Source: Candidatus Villigracilis saccharophilus
GTDB lineage: Bacteria > Chloroflexota > Anaerolineae > Anaerolineales > Villigracilaceae
Direction: 5' to 3'
Length of the DNA stretch: 64,000 bases
NCBI GenBank assembly: GCA_016709305.1
Contig: JADJNA010000061.1
Coordinates: 7,846 to 71,845, forward strand
Shown here piece after piece: positions 9,425 through 18,169 of this stretch. A model generated the notes under the pieces. That model was not told the DNA's origin, did not search any database, and saw only the letters and a program-made list of their open reading frames with translations. Both the position numbers and the translations under genes were made by a program. Positions within the stretch are counted from its first letter, which is position 1. Each line of letters opens with the position of its first letter.

Positions 9425-10135
9425 ATGTTGGGATCCCGAATCAGTCGAAAAATAGTTTTATTTGTTGCCAGCCTGTCCTTGCTTGCCTGCGCGTTGCCCG
9501 CGTTTGGCGCTTCCACCCAGGTGCCGCAGCCTGTGGGGCCTGAATCGTTGGGAACGCCCATCGCGCAGACAGCCGCCGCCGCTGGTACGCAGACCGCTAT
9601 TTTTTCTCCGCCGACTCTAACCCAAACCCTGACCCCGTTTCCGACCGGAACATTGATTTCTGCGCCTACTTTACCGACATTCATATATGCTTTGCCTACA
9701 CTGACTCCGCTGCCGACATTTACTACAACACCCGCGGTCATCCTTCAAATACCTGGTGGTGAAGGGGGTGGGAACGGCGCCCCGGGGGGGAGCATTTATA
9801 CCGGACGTGAATGGACTTGTGCTATTAGAGGCAGAACTCCGCCAATGGGATTTGCTGTTGAACAGGGTAAAAGTTTTTATGTGACAATTACATTGTTCAA
9901 TAACGGCACAAGGGCCTGGTTGAGCGATAGCGTGGATTTTAGATACAAGAGCGGTTTGCGTAATGACGGCAAGCCGATTCAGGATCTTCCAAAAACTGTT
10001 TCAACAGGAAGCGAGATCACAGTCCAGTTTTTACTTACCGCGCCTGGCAAGCCGGATACTTATTCCACAGTCTGGACATTGCGCGTTGGCCGCACATCAT
10101 TTTGCGGTGTGAAGTATAGTTTCGTAGTTAAGTGA
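9425..10135 (+). CDS. Lipoprotein with C-terminal NBR1-type Ig-like domain
   Basis: ATG 9425 is preferred over 9401 because GAGG lies eight bases upstream and it opens a lipoprotein signal (FVASLSLLACALP). A linker of about 90 residues rich in Thr, Pro and Ala follows, then a glycine stretch (GGEGGGNGAPGG). The last ~115 residues resemble the NBR1 central Ig-like fold found in many Chloroflexota lipoproteins (VTITLFNNGTRAW, then LTAPGKPDTYSTVWTLR). It is probably a surface protein of unknown ligand. Its 3' end overlaps the convergent creatininase gene by 8 bases. Confidence 0.72.
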   Translation: MLGSRISRKIVLFVASLSLLACALPAFGASTQVPQPVGPESLGTPIAQTAAAAGTQTAIFSPPTLTQTLTPFPTGTLISAPTLPTFIYALPTLTPLPTFTTTPAVILQIPGGEGGGNGAPGGSIYTGREWTCAIRGRTPPMGFAVEQGKSFYVTITLFNNGTRAWLSDSVDFRYKSGLRNDGKPIQDLPKTVSTGSEITVQFLLTAPGKPDTYSTVWTLRVGRTSFCGVKYSFVVK

Positions 10136-11321
10136 ACTTACCCCACAGCCCGTAGCCTTCATTTCTTCTCTTTTCGCGGCGCTCATGCTGCTCATGAATT
10201 TGTTCAATATGGTCTATCTTTTCTTCAATAGCCGCCTCCAGCCAGAGGCGGCCTTTTTCTGCAGTTGCGTGACTGCCTGCGCCGTACGCTCCCGTTTTTG
10301 TGTCGTCATCCCAGGGCGGGTTGGCAACTAAGGAACCGCCCTCGATCCAATCCATATAATAATCCGGTGTGGAGATGAAGTCCATTTCGTCCACTACTCG
10401 TTCCATTCGGCAAAGATCGGGACGCAAATGAAGTAAATAGGATGTCTCAAGTTCGCAAGCATGTCCCATGCCGCCTATCGGAGAAGTGCGGTATTTCTCC
10501 AGCGCGGCTGACCCGATGGCTCCCGAGGTGTGCAGGAAAGCGGTTGCGCAAAAAATCCGGCGATGGCGTTCTCCGGCGTACTTTACAACATTAACTAAAA
10601 ACGAGGAATTCCCCCCATGTCCGCTCATAAGATAAAAGCGGTTGAATCCTCGCGCGGCGAGCACATCGATCACTGCGCCCCAAAAATCTTCGAATGCTCG
10701 TCCGCCGACATTGAGCGTCGCGGCGAACGAGGCGCGGTGTGTGCTAACACCATAAGGCGAGACGGGTAACGCGAAACTGCGCGTAGGCACTCTAGCGGTT
10801 GTATCTTGAGCTATCGAATCAATAATAATGGTGTCTACTGAAAGGGGGAGGTGGTATCCATGCTGTTCTGTGTGTCCGATCGGGATAAGGATTACCTTTT
10901 CACGCTCACTATCTGGAGGAAGGTGTACAACCGACGAGCGTGCTGTGAAATTCGGCAAGCGTAGAAATGATGCAGAATGAGAATTGATATATGATGCTTG
11001 CGGATCAATTCCTTGCGGTGCAAGGCAGTAGACCCTTGAAAATCCGTCATCTCTTAGGCTGTCAAGCAAATTCACGATAACTTGGATCATGATGGCATCA
11101 GACACCTCGATTCCGCTCCCGCGCCAGCCAAATGGTATAGCAGGCAAAATACCAATGCGTGGCGGAGATCCCAATTGAGCGGCGAGCAGATTTAGATCGT
11201 AACCGAATCCCAGTGGCAGGATAAGCGGGACATCCCTGGGCAGTTCCGCGACAGCGTCCCATGTCAGAGCATCGAAATTAAAGAAATCTATTATGCGTGT
11301 AGTCAATAAATCACCATTCAT
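10128..11321 (-). CDS. Creatininase-family amidohydrolase, tandem fusion with a degenerate N-terminal half
   Basis: 397 residues after AAGGAGG. The C-terminal half (about 140-397) is a complete creatininase-fold domain with likely metal ligands in PIGHTEQHGYHLPLSVDT, SGHGGN and GHACELETS. The N-terminal ~130 residues look like a second copy that keeps the opening strand pattern (LPLGFGYDLNLL in place of the EQHG-H motif) but has lost the metal ligands. Family members hydrolyse cyclic or linear amides such as creatinine or formamide. It is the last gene of a minus-strand operon with a GNAT and an S9 peptidase. Confidence 0.78.
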   Translation of the reverse strand: MNGDLLTTRIIDFFNFDALTWDAVAELPRDVPLILPLGFGYDLNLLAAQLGSPPRIGILPAIPFGWRGSGIEVSDAIMIQVIVNLLDSLRDDGFSRVYCLAPQGIDPQASYINSHSASFLRLPNFTARSSVVHLPPDSEREKVILIPIGHTEQHGYHLPLSVDTIIIDSIAQDTTARVPTRSFALPVSPYGVSTHRASFAATLNVGGRAFEDFWGAVIDVLAARGFNRFYLMSGHGGNSSFLVNVVKYAGERHRRIFCATAFLHTSGAIGSAALEKYRTSPIGGMGHACELETSYLLHLRPDLCRMERVVDEMDFISTPDYYMDWIEGGSLVANPPWDDDTKTGAYGAGSHATAEKGRLWLEAAIEEKIDHIEQIHEQHERREKRRNEGYGLWGKFT

Positions 11322-11332
11322 TTTTTACCTCC

Positions 11333-11839
11333 TTAAACAGAAAACAAAGAAAAAGCATCACAGTACCGAACCAAACTATCAGGCAGTGGCACATTATTGA
11401 ATTGGATCAACATGAAAGGCTCATCCACCCCATATTCATTTTTTATTCCAAGATCGCTGGCTTTTATAAATCCAAAACGTTGATAATATTTTGGATCACC
11501 CAGTAAAACCACATAGTCAAAATTCATTTCCTTACACAGGAGTAATCCATCTTGAACTATTTTTCTGCCAATACCCCGCCTTTGAAATGCAGGCTTTACG
11601 GCTAATGGAGCAAGTCCAAGTCCCAAAGCAATCGCAGGAGGGGAGGTGGTTACGGGGGAGAACATAACGTGTCCAACGACCTCGCCTTCATGCAGCGCAA
11701 CCAATGCCAGGACAGCTTTGTCATTCTCTCGGAGAGCTGACACAAGTTTTGCTTCGGCTTCACTCTTGAAGCAGGAAATCAGGATATCGTGGATTGCCTG
11801 ATAATGTTCGGGGGATTCTTTTTGAATTTTAAGATCCAT
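11333..11839 (-). CDS. GNAT-family N-acetyltransferase (YhbS-like)
   Basis: 168 residues. The acetyl-CoA loop is AFQRRGIGRKIVQDG near residue 88, followed by YVVLLGDPKYYQRFGF, which is typical of the YhbS subfamily. It is spaced 5 bases from the S9 peptidase stop and 11 bases from the creatininase ATG, so it is the middle gene of that operon. The acceptor substrate is unknown. Confidence 0.85.
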   Translation of the reverse strand: MDLKIQKESPEHYQAIHDILISCFKSEAEAKLVSALRENDKAVLALVALHEGEVVGHVMFSPVTTSPPAIALGLGLAPLAVKPAFQRRGIGRKIVQDGLLLCKEMNFDYVVLLGDPKYYQRFGFIKASDLGIKNEYGVDEPFMLIQFNNVPLPDSLVRYCDAFSLFSV

Positions 11840-11844
11840 TTATA

Positions 11845-13698
11845 TTACCTCGGCAGTAAATACCAATCCAGGAATCTTTCCATCCGCTCATACACATCAT
11901 AAAGATTTTCACGGCGTAAAAAGCCATGCGGTTCGTTTCCGTAGATTTTATATTCAAAAACCTTTTCCTCACGGCGCAGCGCTTCGATCCATTCTTCACT
12001 GGCTTCGGGCGGAACGACCGTATCCAACAAGCCATGCAAAACTAAGACAGGTTTTTGGATATTCTTTACATCATTCAACGGGGAGCCTAGTTGATAAATA
12101 CCAAGATTATCCGACGGATGACCCAGGAAAACTTCAGTATACAGACGCAGACGCTTCTCACATTGCGCCCAAGAACTGAGCAGATTTGCATCGCCGTACT
12201 TGGCAACACCGCACGCAAAAAGATATTCGGGGTCACGCGAGAGTGCATTGATCGTCATGTATCCGCCGTAACTTCCGCCGCTGATCGCAATTCTGTCAGG
12301 CTGGATATCTTTAAATGTGCGTAAATATTTTGCGCCGTGCAGACAATCCTGCGTATCGCCGATACCCCAATCGTTGTAATTGGCGCGTTCGAAGTCCTGT
12401 CCATACCCTGTTGAGCCTCGATAATTTGGCGCAAGATAGGTGTATCCCTTCGCTGTAAAATATTGCGCGAGTTCATCCCAGCCAAATCCATATTGGTCTT
12501 TCGGCCCGCCGTGCGGATATAAGATCGCCGCGCCGTTCGATTTTTCAGGGCGGTATAAAAATGCGGGAATTTCCAAGCCGTCAAAACTCTTGTAAGAAAC
12601 AATTTTTGGGACAACCATTTTATTATTTTGAATCGCCAACGGAGTTGAGAAAGTTAACTGTGCAACTTTTTTACTGGAAAGATCCATACGATACAGATCG
12701 GGGGGAAGGGCAGGACCTTCAAATTCAAACGTGATAAATGATTCATCACCAGCCCAACTCGGATTCGAGTGGACGCCAACCTCGCTTCTTAATTCGACCA
12801 TTGCGCCTGTTTCTGTTTCGAGGAGCATTAACTCAAATGAACCGTTTCGGTTCACCACCACGAGCATCTGTTTCCCGGAAGGCGACCATTCGTATTGAAA
12901 AATATCCCGCCCTGTTTTTGTGAGCTGATGCAGCCCTTCACCATCAGGCTTTATAAGATACAACTCTTCCCGGCCTGTTTCCTGAGAGATGAATGATATC
13001 CATTTGCCGTCTGGCGACCATTTCGGAGACAATGTGCGTGTGGAAGGTTTCCCATATAAAGTAGTTTGTTTTCCAGTGGTGATCTCAAGCAAAATAATGT
13101 CGAGTCTATTTAGATCATCAAAGCGGCGCAAGCTGAAAACAATAAACTCCCCATCAGGCGAAGGACGCGCGTCCCAATGATCGCCGATGGTATCTGTAGT
13201 TAGCGCCCGCGGCCAGCAGCCGTCGCGGTCGGTGAGGAGTAATTGATCGGTATCGTTTCGTTCAACAGTAACGATCAAGCCCCGCGAGTCGGGCATCCAG
13301 CGCGCGCCGCTTGCAGAGGTGGTGAAGTCTGTTATCTTTTTGGGCAGCCCGCCCGTGCGCGGAACGATGTGGACATGCCCGTCGATCCCGAAGGTCAGCC
13401 AATTGCCATCGGGTGACCATTCTGGGATCTCGTCATCCCAATACGCCGCCAGCGGCCGATTGGTTGTGACCCGTGAAAGCCAGCCGCCATCCGCAGACAT
13501 ACTGAAAACATCGGAAAGTGTCTCTCCGTCTTTGATGCAGGCGATCTCACCCTGAGATGAAAGCGCGTGAGACCGAATCCGCTCAAGGGAGGTGAGAAGC
13601 GAGAGATTCCATCCCACAGGCGGTTTGATGTCAGGTCTCTTTAGAGACGGCCAGCCGTTCCGCTCGTATTTTTCCGTCAATTTGATGGGATTATCCAT
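11845..13698 (-). CDS. Prolyl-oligopeptidase-family (S9) peptidase with N-terminal beta-propeller
   Basis: 617 residues. The N-terminal ~360 residues contain repeated TolB/WD40-like blades (PEWSPDGNWLTF, PKWSPDGKWISF, YEWSPSGKQMLV). The C-terminal alpha/beta hydrolase carries the nucleophile motif GGSYGGYM, an acid in LHGLLDTVV and a histidine in EPHGF. It resembles acylaminoacyl or dipeptidyl peptidases. No signal peptide is seen, so it is probably cytoplasmic and fits downstream of the peptide importers encoded divergently. It starts at ATG 13698 after AAGGCGG. Confidence 0.88.
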   Translation of the reverse strand: MDNPIKLTEKYERNGWPSLKRPDIKPPVGWNLSLLTSLERIRSHALSSQGEIACIKDGETLSDVFSMSADGGWLSRVTTNRPLAAYWDDEIPEWSPDGNWLTFGIDGHVHIVPRTGGLPKKITDFTTSASGARWMPDSRGLIVTVERNDTDQLLLTDRDGCWPRALTTDTIGDHWDARPSPDGEFIVFSLRRFDDLNRLDIILLEITTGKQTTLYGKPSTRTLSPKWSPDGKWISFISQETGREELYLIKPDGEGLHQLTKTGRDIFQYEWSPSGKQMLVVVNRNGSFELMLLETETGAMVELRSEVGVHSNPSWAGDESFITFEFEGPALPPDLYRMDLSSKKVAQLTFSTPLAIQNNKMVVPKIVSYKSFDGLEIPAFLYRPEKSNGAAILYPHGGPKDQYGFGWDELAQYFTAKGYTYLAPNYRGSTGYGQDFERANYNDWGIGDTQDCLHGAKYLRTFKDIQPDRIAISGGSYGGYMTINALSRDPEYLFACGVAKYGDANLLSSWAQCEKRLRLYTEVFLGHPSDNLGIYQLGSPLNDVKNIQKPVLVLHGLLDTVVPPEASEEWIEALRREEKVFEYKIYGNEPHGFLRRENLYDVYERMERFLDWYLLPR

Positions 13699-13726
13699 AA
13701 TGATGCCGCCTTTTTCACCTTAAAAT

Positions 13727-13756
13727 ATTGTAACCCTATTGACGATGCCTTGTAAA
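13727..13756 (-). promoter_or_regulatory. Promoter of the S9 peptidase-GNAT-creatininase operon
   Basis: Read on the minus strand, TTTACA (13756-13751) and TACAAT (13732-13727) are 18 bases apart. It overlaps the -35 region of the divergent gntR promoter. Confidence 0.45.
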
Positions 13757-13768
13757 ACATGATATTCT
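13739..13768 (+). promoter_or_regulatory. Promoter of the gntR-cyanophycinase unit
   Basis: TTGACG (13739-13744) and TATTCT (13763-13768) are 18 bases apart. Confidence 0.5.
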
Positions 13769-13771
13769 CTA

Positions 13772-13790
13772 ATTAGATATTATATCTAAT
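13772..13790. promoter_or_regulatory. Perfect palindromic operator, probably the GntR binding site
   Basis: ATTAGATAT and ATATCTAAT are perfect inverted 9-mers around a single T. The site lies just past the gntR -10, between gntR and its promoter, and upstream of the divergent S9 operon promoter. FCD-type GntR proteins bind such palindromes and often repress their own gene; the assignment is inferred from position. Confidence 0.6.
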
Positions 13791-13811
13791 TTATCAGGAA
13801 AAGAAGAACCC

Positions 13812-14492
13812 TTGCTTACAGATACTCCGTCGCACAAGCAATTGCGTAATATTGTCGCAGAACAAATGCGCGCAGCGATTCTTAATGGGCATTATAAACC
13901 CGGCGAATGGCTGCGTCAGGAGCGCATTGCTCAGGACCTGGGGGTCAGCCAAATGCCTGTGCGTGAGGCGCTTAAAGAACTTGCCGCGGAGGGGTTAATT
14001 GAACATGTGCCGTACCGTGGAGCGCGGGTGGTGGTTTTTTCGATAGACGATATTCTTGACCTTTATTCCCATCGCGCATTTTTGGAAAGCCGCGCAGCTT
14101 CCATCGCGGCCGTGATCATTACGCCAAAAGAATTGGCTGTTATCAAAGAGCTGCAGGTGGACGTGGAAAAATATGGTGCGCCGGAATTTGTTTCAAAATA
14201 TCGGGAGTTAAACAGAAAACTGCATCAGCAAATATATCTGGCAAGCAGGCATGAATATTTGATCCGCACATTAAACCAAATGTGAGCAACCTTCCCAACG
14301 ATGCTGATCGCTAACTTTGCGGCGACCGCGGTCCACCCTCTCCCTGAACGCGACCCTGTAGATGTTGCTGAACACAGAGCCATTATTGCCGCGCTGGAAT
14401 CGCATAATGCCACCGACTCTGAACAAGCCATGAAAAATCATATTCTTGCTACCGCCGATCATCTGGTCACTTTTTTGAAAGCGCAGTCATGA
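13812..14492 (+). CDS. GntR/FadR-family (FCD) transcriptional regulator with an in-frame TGA
   Basis: TTG start at 13812. The N-terminal winged helix is clear (LNGHYKPGEWLRQERIAQDL, then VSQMPVREALKELAAEGLIE) and the FCD effector domain follows (HRAFLESRAA). An in-frame TGA at 14283-14285 cuts the domain after LNQM; the same frame continues as ATFPTMLIANFAATAV to a natural stop at 14490-14492. That stop overlaps the ATG of the cyanophycinase gene (ATGA). The interrupted position would suit Trp (TGG), so this is a point mutation, a base-call error or read-through. It probably controls the divergent peptidase and transport genes through the palindrome at 13772. Confidence 0.75.
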
Positions 14493-15295
14493 CTACCTTG
14501 ATGCCGATCGGCGGTAACGAAAATCATAAAAAACCTGTCGTGCTGCAGGAGTTTGTCAGGCGCGCTGGCGGAGGGAATGCGGAAATTGTTATTTTTCCAC
14601 AGCCTTCGATTTTGAAGAATACTGGCAGGGACTATGCCACCATATTTTTGGAATTAGGCGCTCGTTCTGCTCACAGCTTGGAATTTCGCTCCCGGGCAGA
14701 GTCTTTCAATGATAGCCTGCTTAGAGCAGTTCAATCTGCGAGCGGCATTTTCATCTCAGGTGGAGCTCAGATGCGCTTGCCGTCTGCAATCGGTGGAACT
14801 CCGCTGGAAACTGCAATTTTGGAAGCGTATCGGCGCGGCGTGATCATCAGCGGAACAAGCGCCGGCGCGGCGGTTATGCCGAAAGTGATGATCGCATACG
14901 GGAAAGGCGGAGCAACTCCGCGCGAAGGAATGGCTCAGTTCGCTCCAGGCTTGGGGCTGACTGATAAGATCGTTTTCGATCAGCATTTTCGTCAGCGGGA
15001 TAGGCTTGGCAGATTATTATATTTGATATCGGCACATCCGCGCTTGTTAGGGATTGGCATTGATGAGAATACCGCCGCCATTGTGGAAGACGAATCATTC
15101 ATAACAGTAGCAGGCACGGGCGCGGTCACGATCGTGGATGGGAGCGAGATAGAGTCTACGAATGTGGCGGAAATCGAAAACGGCGGAGCGGTCGCTGTGA
15201 GCGGTGTTCGCATTCATGTATTGACCAGCGGCTGTTTGTTCGATGCAAATACGCGTAAGGCCAAGATTCCAGAGCTACAATTACTTAATGAGTAA
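14489..15295 (+). CDS. Cyanophycinase-like serine peptidase (S51 family)
   Basis: 268 residues. It starts MPIGGNE, has the expected GIFISGGAQMRL segment (about residue 87), the nucleophile motif SGTSAGAAVM (about 114) and FDQHFRQRDRLGRL (about 162), all typical of cyanophycinases that release beta-Asp-Arg dipeptides. No signal peptide, so a cytoplasmic enzyme. It is coupled to gntR and followed by a peptide transporter, which suggests processing of an imported aspartyl peptide rather than of internal cyanophycin; no cyanophycin synthetase is in the window. Confidence 0.85.
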   Translation: MTTLMPIGGNENHKKPVVLQEFVRRAGGGNAEIVIFPQPSILKNTGRDYATIFLELGARSAHSLEFRSRAESFNDSLLRAVQSASGIFISGGAQMRLPSAIGGTPLETAILEAYRRGVIISGTSAGAAVMPKVMIAYGKGGATPREGMAQFAPGLGLTDKIVFDQHFRQRDRLGRLLYLISAHPRLLGIGIDENTAAIVEDESFITVAGTGAVTIVDGSEIESTNVAEIENGGAVAVSGVRIHVLTSGCLFDANTRKAKIPELQLLNE

Positions 15296-15349
15296 CGTAT
15301 GGCGCAAAACGTCCATACGCCAGCCAAATCAAAAAAGGAGAAGAAAACA

Positions 15350-17029
15350 ATGAAACACCTGAAGTCTGTATTGTTCCTGGTGGCCGCTCTCATAATGGTT
15401 CTCTCGGCATGTGGTGGCGGAACTGCCGCAACCGAAGCGCCTGCAGGGCAAGAACCTGCCGTCGCGACCGAAGCGCCAGCTGCAGCGGCTGATAAAAAAG
15501 TCGCAACTTTCATTTTCACACAGGAGTTTGATAACCTGAATCCGCTGTACACCAATCAGTGGTTCACAGGGATCACGTATCAGATCTGGAGCTGCTACGC
15601 GTGGAACTATGATGATCAGAATAATCCTGTTCCCGTGCTCGTTAAAGAAATGCCCACTCCAGAGAATGGCGGGATTTCAGCTGACGGCAAAGTCTTAACC
15701 TTAACACTGCGGGATGATCTTGTCTGGTCTGATGGCGAGCCGATCACCGCGGATGACTTTGTCTTCACATACGAAATGTATATGGATCCGAACAATACAG
15801 TTTCATCCCAGAGCCCGTATGACGAGATGGAAAGTGTTGTCGCCGCTGACCCGCAGACCGTTGTCGTTACCTTCAAGGAAGTTTTCGCTCCTTGGGCAGC
15901 GACTTTGTGGAAGGGTATCATCCCCAAGCATGTTCTTCAGCCTGTCTTTGAAGCAGACGGCAACCTGAACGCGGCCGAATACAACCGCGCTCCGATGGTT
16001 GGCTGCGGTCCGTTCAATTTTGCTGAATGGGAAGCTGGTTCATTCGCCCGCTTCGTTGCCAACGAAAACTACTGGCTCGGACGCCCCAAACTGGACGAGA
16101 TCTTCATCCGTTTCGTTCCTGATGATGCTTCACAGATCGCCGCTCTGAAATCTGGCGAAGGCGATTTGGGCACATTCATCGCGTACTCAGACATTCCATC
16201 TCTTGAAGAAGCCGGCGTTCAAATGTTCACCGCTTTTTCTGGATATAACGAAGGCCTTTACGTGAGCCTGCACGAGAACCGCCATCCTGCCTTGAAGGAA
16301 CAGGGCGTGCGCCAGGCAATCGCTTATGCCATTGACCGCCAGTCCCTTGTGACTGACCTGCTGCTTGGACGCACCGGAGTCGCCGCCACATATTGGGATA
16401 ACATGCCCTTTGTTGACCCGACTATTGCCCCCTATCCGTATGATCCTGCCAAGGCGAACGAACTGCTCGATGCCGCCGGCTGGACAGACAGCAACGGCGA
16501 CGGAACCCGTGACAAGGACGGCGTTGAACTCGTCCTGACCTACGGAACCACCACCCGCGAAATCCGCAAGGAAATCCAGGCAGTCTTCCAACAGCAGCTT
16601 CTTGAGGTTGGTATCGGCACGGAATTGATCAATGCTGAAAACTTCTTCGATGGCTACGCCGAAGGCGGTCCTGCTGCGAAGGGTGAACTTGACTTGATGG
16701 AGTATTCCACTACAGCCAACTTCCCCGATGCCTACACCTCCGAATGGAAGTGCGATAATATTCCCACCGATGAGACCCCGGATGGCACCAATTGGCAGGC
16801 AGTCTGCGATGCGGATCTGGAGGCTCTCTTTGCCAAGGAAAGTTCTCAAGTAGACGCCGCCGCCCGTGAGCAGACATTCCATGAGATCTCAAAATTGATC
16901 TTTGACCAGGCGTACTGGATCGGTATCTATTGGGATCCAGACATTTGGGCGATCAGCTCCCGCTTAACCAATGTTAAAGTCTCCGGCGCAACCGCATTCT
17001 ATAATATTATGGAATGGGACCTCAAGTAA
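15350..17029 (+). CDS. Peptide ABC transporter substrate-binding lipoprotein (family 5), system 1
   Basis: The ATG at 15350 follows AAAAAAGGAG and opens a lipoprotein signal (LIMVLSACGGG). An Ala/Glu/Pro linker precedes a family 5 binding fold of about 559 residues in total (LTLTLRDDLVWSDGEPITAD, then VRQAIAYAIDR, then YDPAKANELLDAAGW). It captures di- or oligopeptides outside the membrane for the permease and ATPase genes that follow. A strong hairpin separates it from the permease gene. Confidence 0.9.
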   Translation: MKHLKSVLFLVAALIMVLSACGGGTAATEAPAGQEPAVATEAPAAAADKKVATFIFTQEFDNLNPLYTNQWFTGITYQIWSCYAWNYDDQNNPVPVLVKEMPTPENGGISADGKVLTLTLRDDLVWSDGEPITADDFVFTYEMYMDPNNTVSSQSPYDEMESVVAADPQTVVVTFKEVFAPWAATLWKGIIPKHVLQPVFEADGNLNAAEYNRAPMVGCGPFNFAEWEAGSFARFVANENYWLGRPKLDEIFIRFVPDDASQIAALKSGEGDLGTFIAYSDIPSLEEAGVQMFTAFSGYNEGLYVSLHENRHPALKEQGVRQAIAYAIDRQSLVTDLLLGRTGVAATYWDNMPFVDPTIAPYPYDPAKANELLDAAGWTDSNGDGTRDKDGVELVLTYGTTTREIRKEIQAVFQQQLLEVGIGTELINAENFFDGYAEGGPAAKGELDLMEYSTTANFPDAYTSEWKCDNIPTDETPDGTNWQAVCDADLEALFAKESSQVDAAAREQTFHEISKLIFDQAYWIGIYWDPDIWAISSRLTNVKVSGATAFYNIMEWDLK

Positions 17030-17052
17030 TAGACTGATCAAGTAAAATTCCA

Positions 17053-17095
17053 AAGGGGTTCTGCGGGATTATCGAATAACTACGCAGAACCCCTT
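17053..17095 (+). promoter_or_regulatory. Intercistronic stem-loop after binding-protein gene 1
   Basis: AAGGGGTTCTGCG (17053-17065) pairs perfectly with CGCAGAACCCCTT (17083-17095). No T run follows, so it is more likely an mRNA-stabilising or partial-stop hairpin that raises binding protein over permease than a full terminator. Confidence 0.6.
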
Positions 17096-17118
17096 CCATT
17101 TGATTTGAAGGTGCTCCC

Positions 17119-18152
17119 ATGACAAGATACATTGTCCGCCGCCTACTGCAAGCCATACCCTTATTGCTCATCATCAGTTTGATCCTGTTCGTGTTGATGC
17201 AAAATGCGACCGATCCGCTCGCCACCATGGGCGGACGAATGCCGACGAAACCGGAGGATCGCGCGCGGCTTACACGTCAACTGGGGCTGGATAAACCGAT
17301 CTATATCCAATACCTGTACTGGCTCGTTGGAAACAATTGGACAAAGGTGGACCTGGACGGGGATGGCAGTGCAGAGACTCAGGGAAAACGTCTCGGAGTT
17401 CTGCGCGGCGACTTTGGGACTTCGATCGTACAAACTGGAAGACCTGTTATCACAGTAATCATGGAACGCCTGCCGAATACATTGATCCTCATGCTTACCG
17501 CTGAAGTGGTCATTGTGCTGGGCGCTTTACTCGTGGGGATCTATTCCGCCTTACAGCAATATTCAACTTTCGATAATATTCTTACAGCCATTTTATTTTT
17601 TGGGTATTCAATGCCCATCTTTTTTGTTGCACTGACAACCATGTACATTTTTCGATCAATTTTCAACGCTGGGGGCTGCCGCATCTCCCAACCGTTGGAA
17701 TGTTCGACCCGAAGATCGGCAAGACGCCTGAGCAGATCTTTATCCACATGATCCTGCCGGTCTTTAGCATCGCTTTTATCAGCTTTGCCGCGTACAGCCG
17801 CTATATTCGCAGCACCATGTTGGAGGTTCTGGGACAGGATTACATCCGCACGGCGCGTTCCAAGGGATTGCCCAGACGTGAGGTCACCTATATCCATGCG
17901 CTTAAGAATGCATCCCTGCCCATCGTTACAATCGTCGGGCTTGATCTGCCATTACTACTCGGTGGCGCGGTAGTCACAGAACGCATCTTCGCCTGGCCAG
18001 GGATGGGCAGATTATTTATTGACGGCATTGACCGCGGAGATACACCCGTGGTAATGGGAATTCTCATGTTGATCGCTGTGTCAGTGGTATTCTTTCAGAT
18101 CCTTACAGATATTGTTTATGCGTGGCTTGACCCGCGCATTAGATTCGATTAG
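17119..18152 (+). CDS. Peptide ABC permease DppB-like, system 1, with one frameshift
   Basis: The first frame (17119-17751) begins MTRYIVRRLLQAIPLLLIIS as in DppB and runs through the first membrane helices. The frame is lost at a run of five T (17648-17652): one extra T would read MYIFSINFQRWGLPHLPTVG and join the frame ending YAWLDPRIRFD at 18152. The C-terminal half holds the EAA-type loop (DYIRTARSKGLPRREV) that docks on the ATPase. The restored length of about 344 residues is normal. All other genes of the operon are intact, so an assembly indel is the simplest explanation. Confidence 0.8.
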
Positions 18153-18169
18153 AAAAATCCTGGAGCGCC

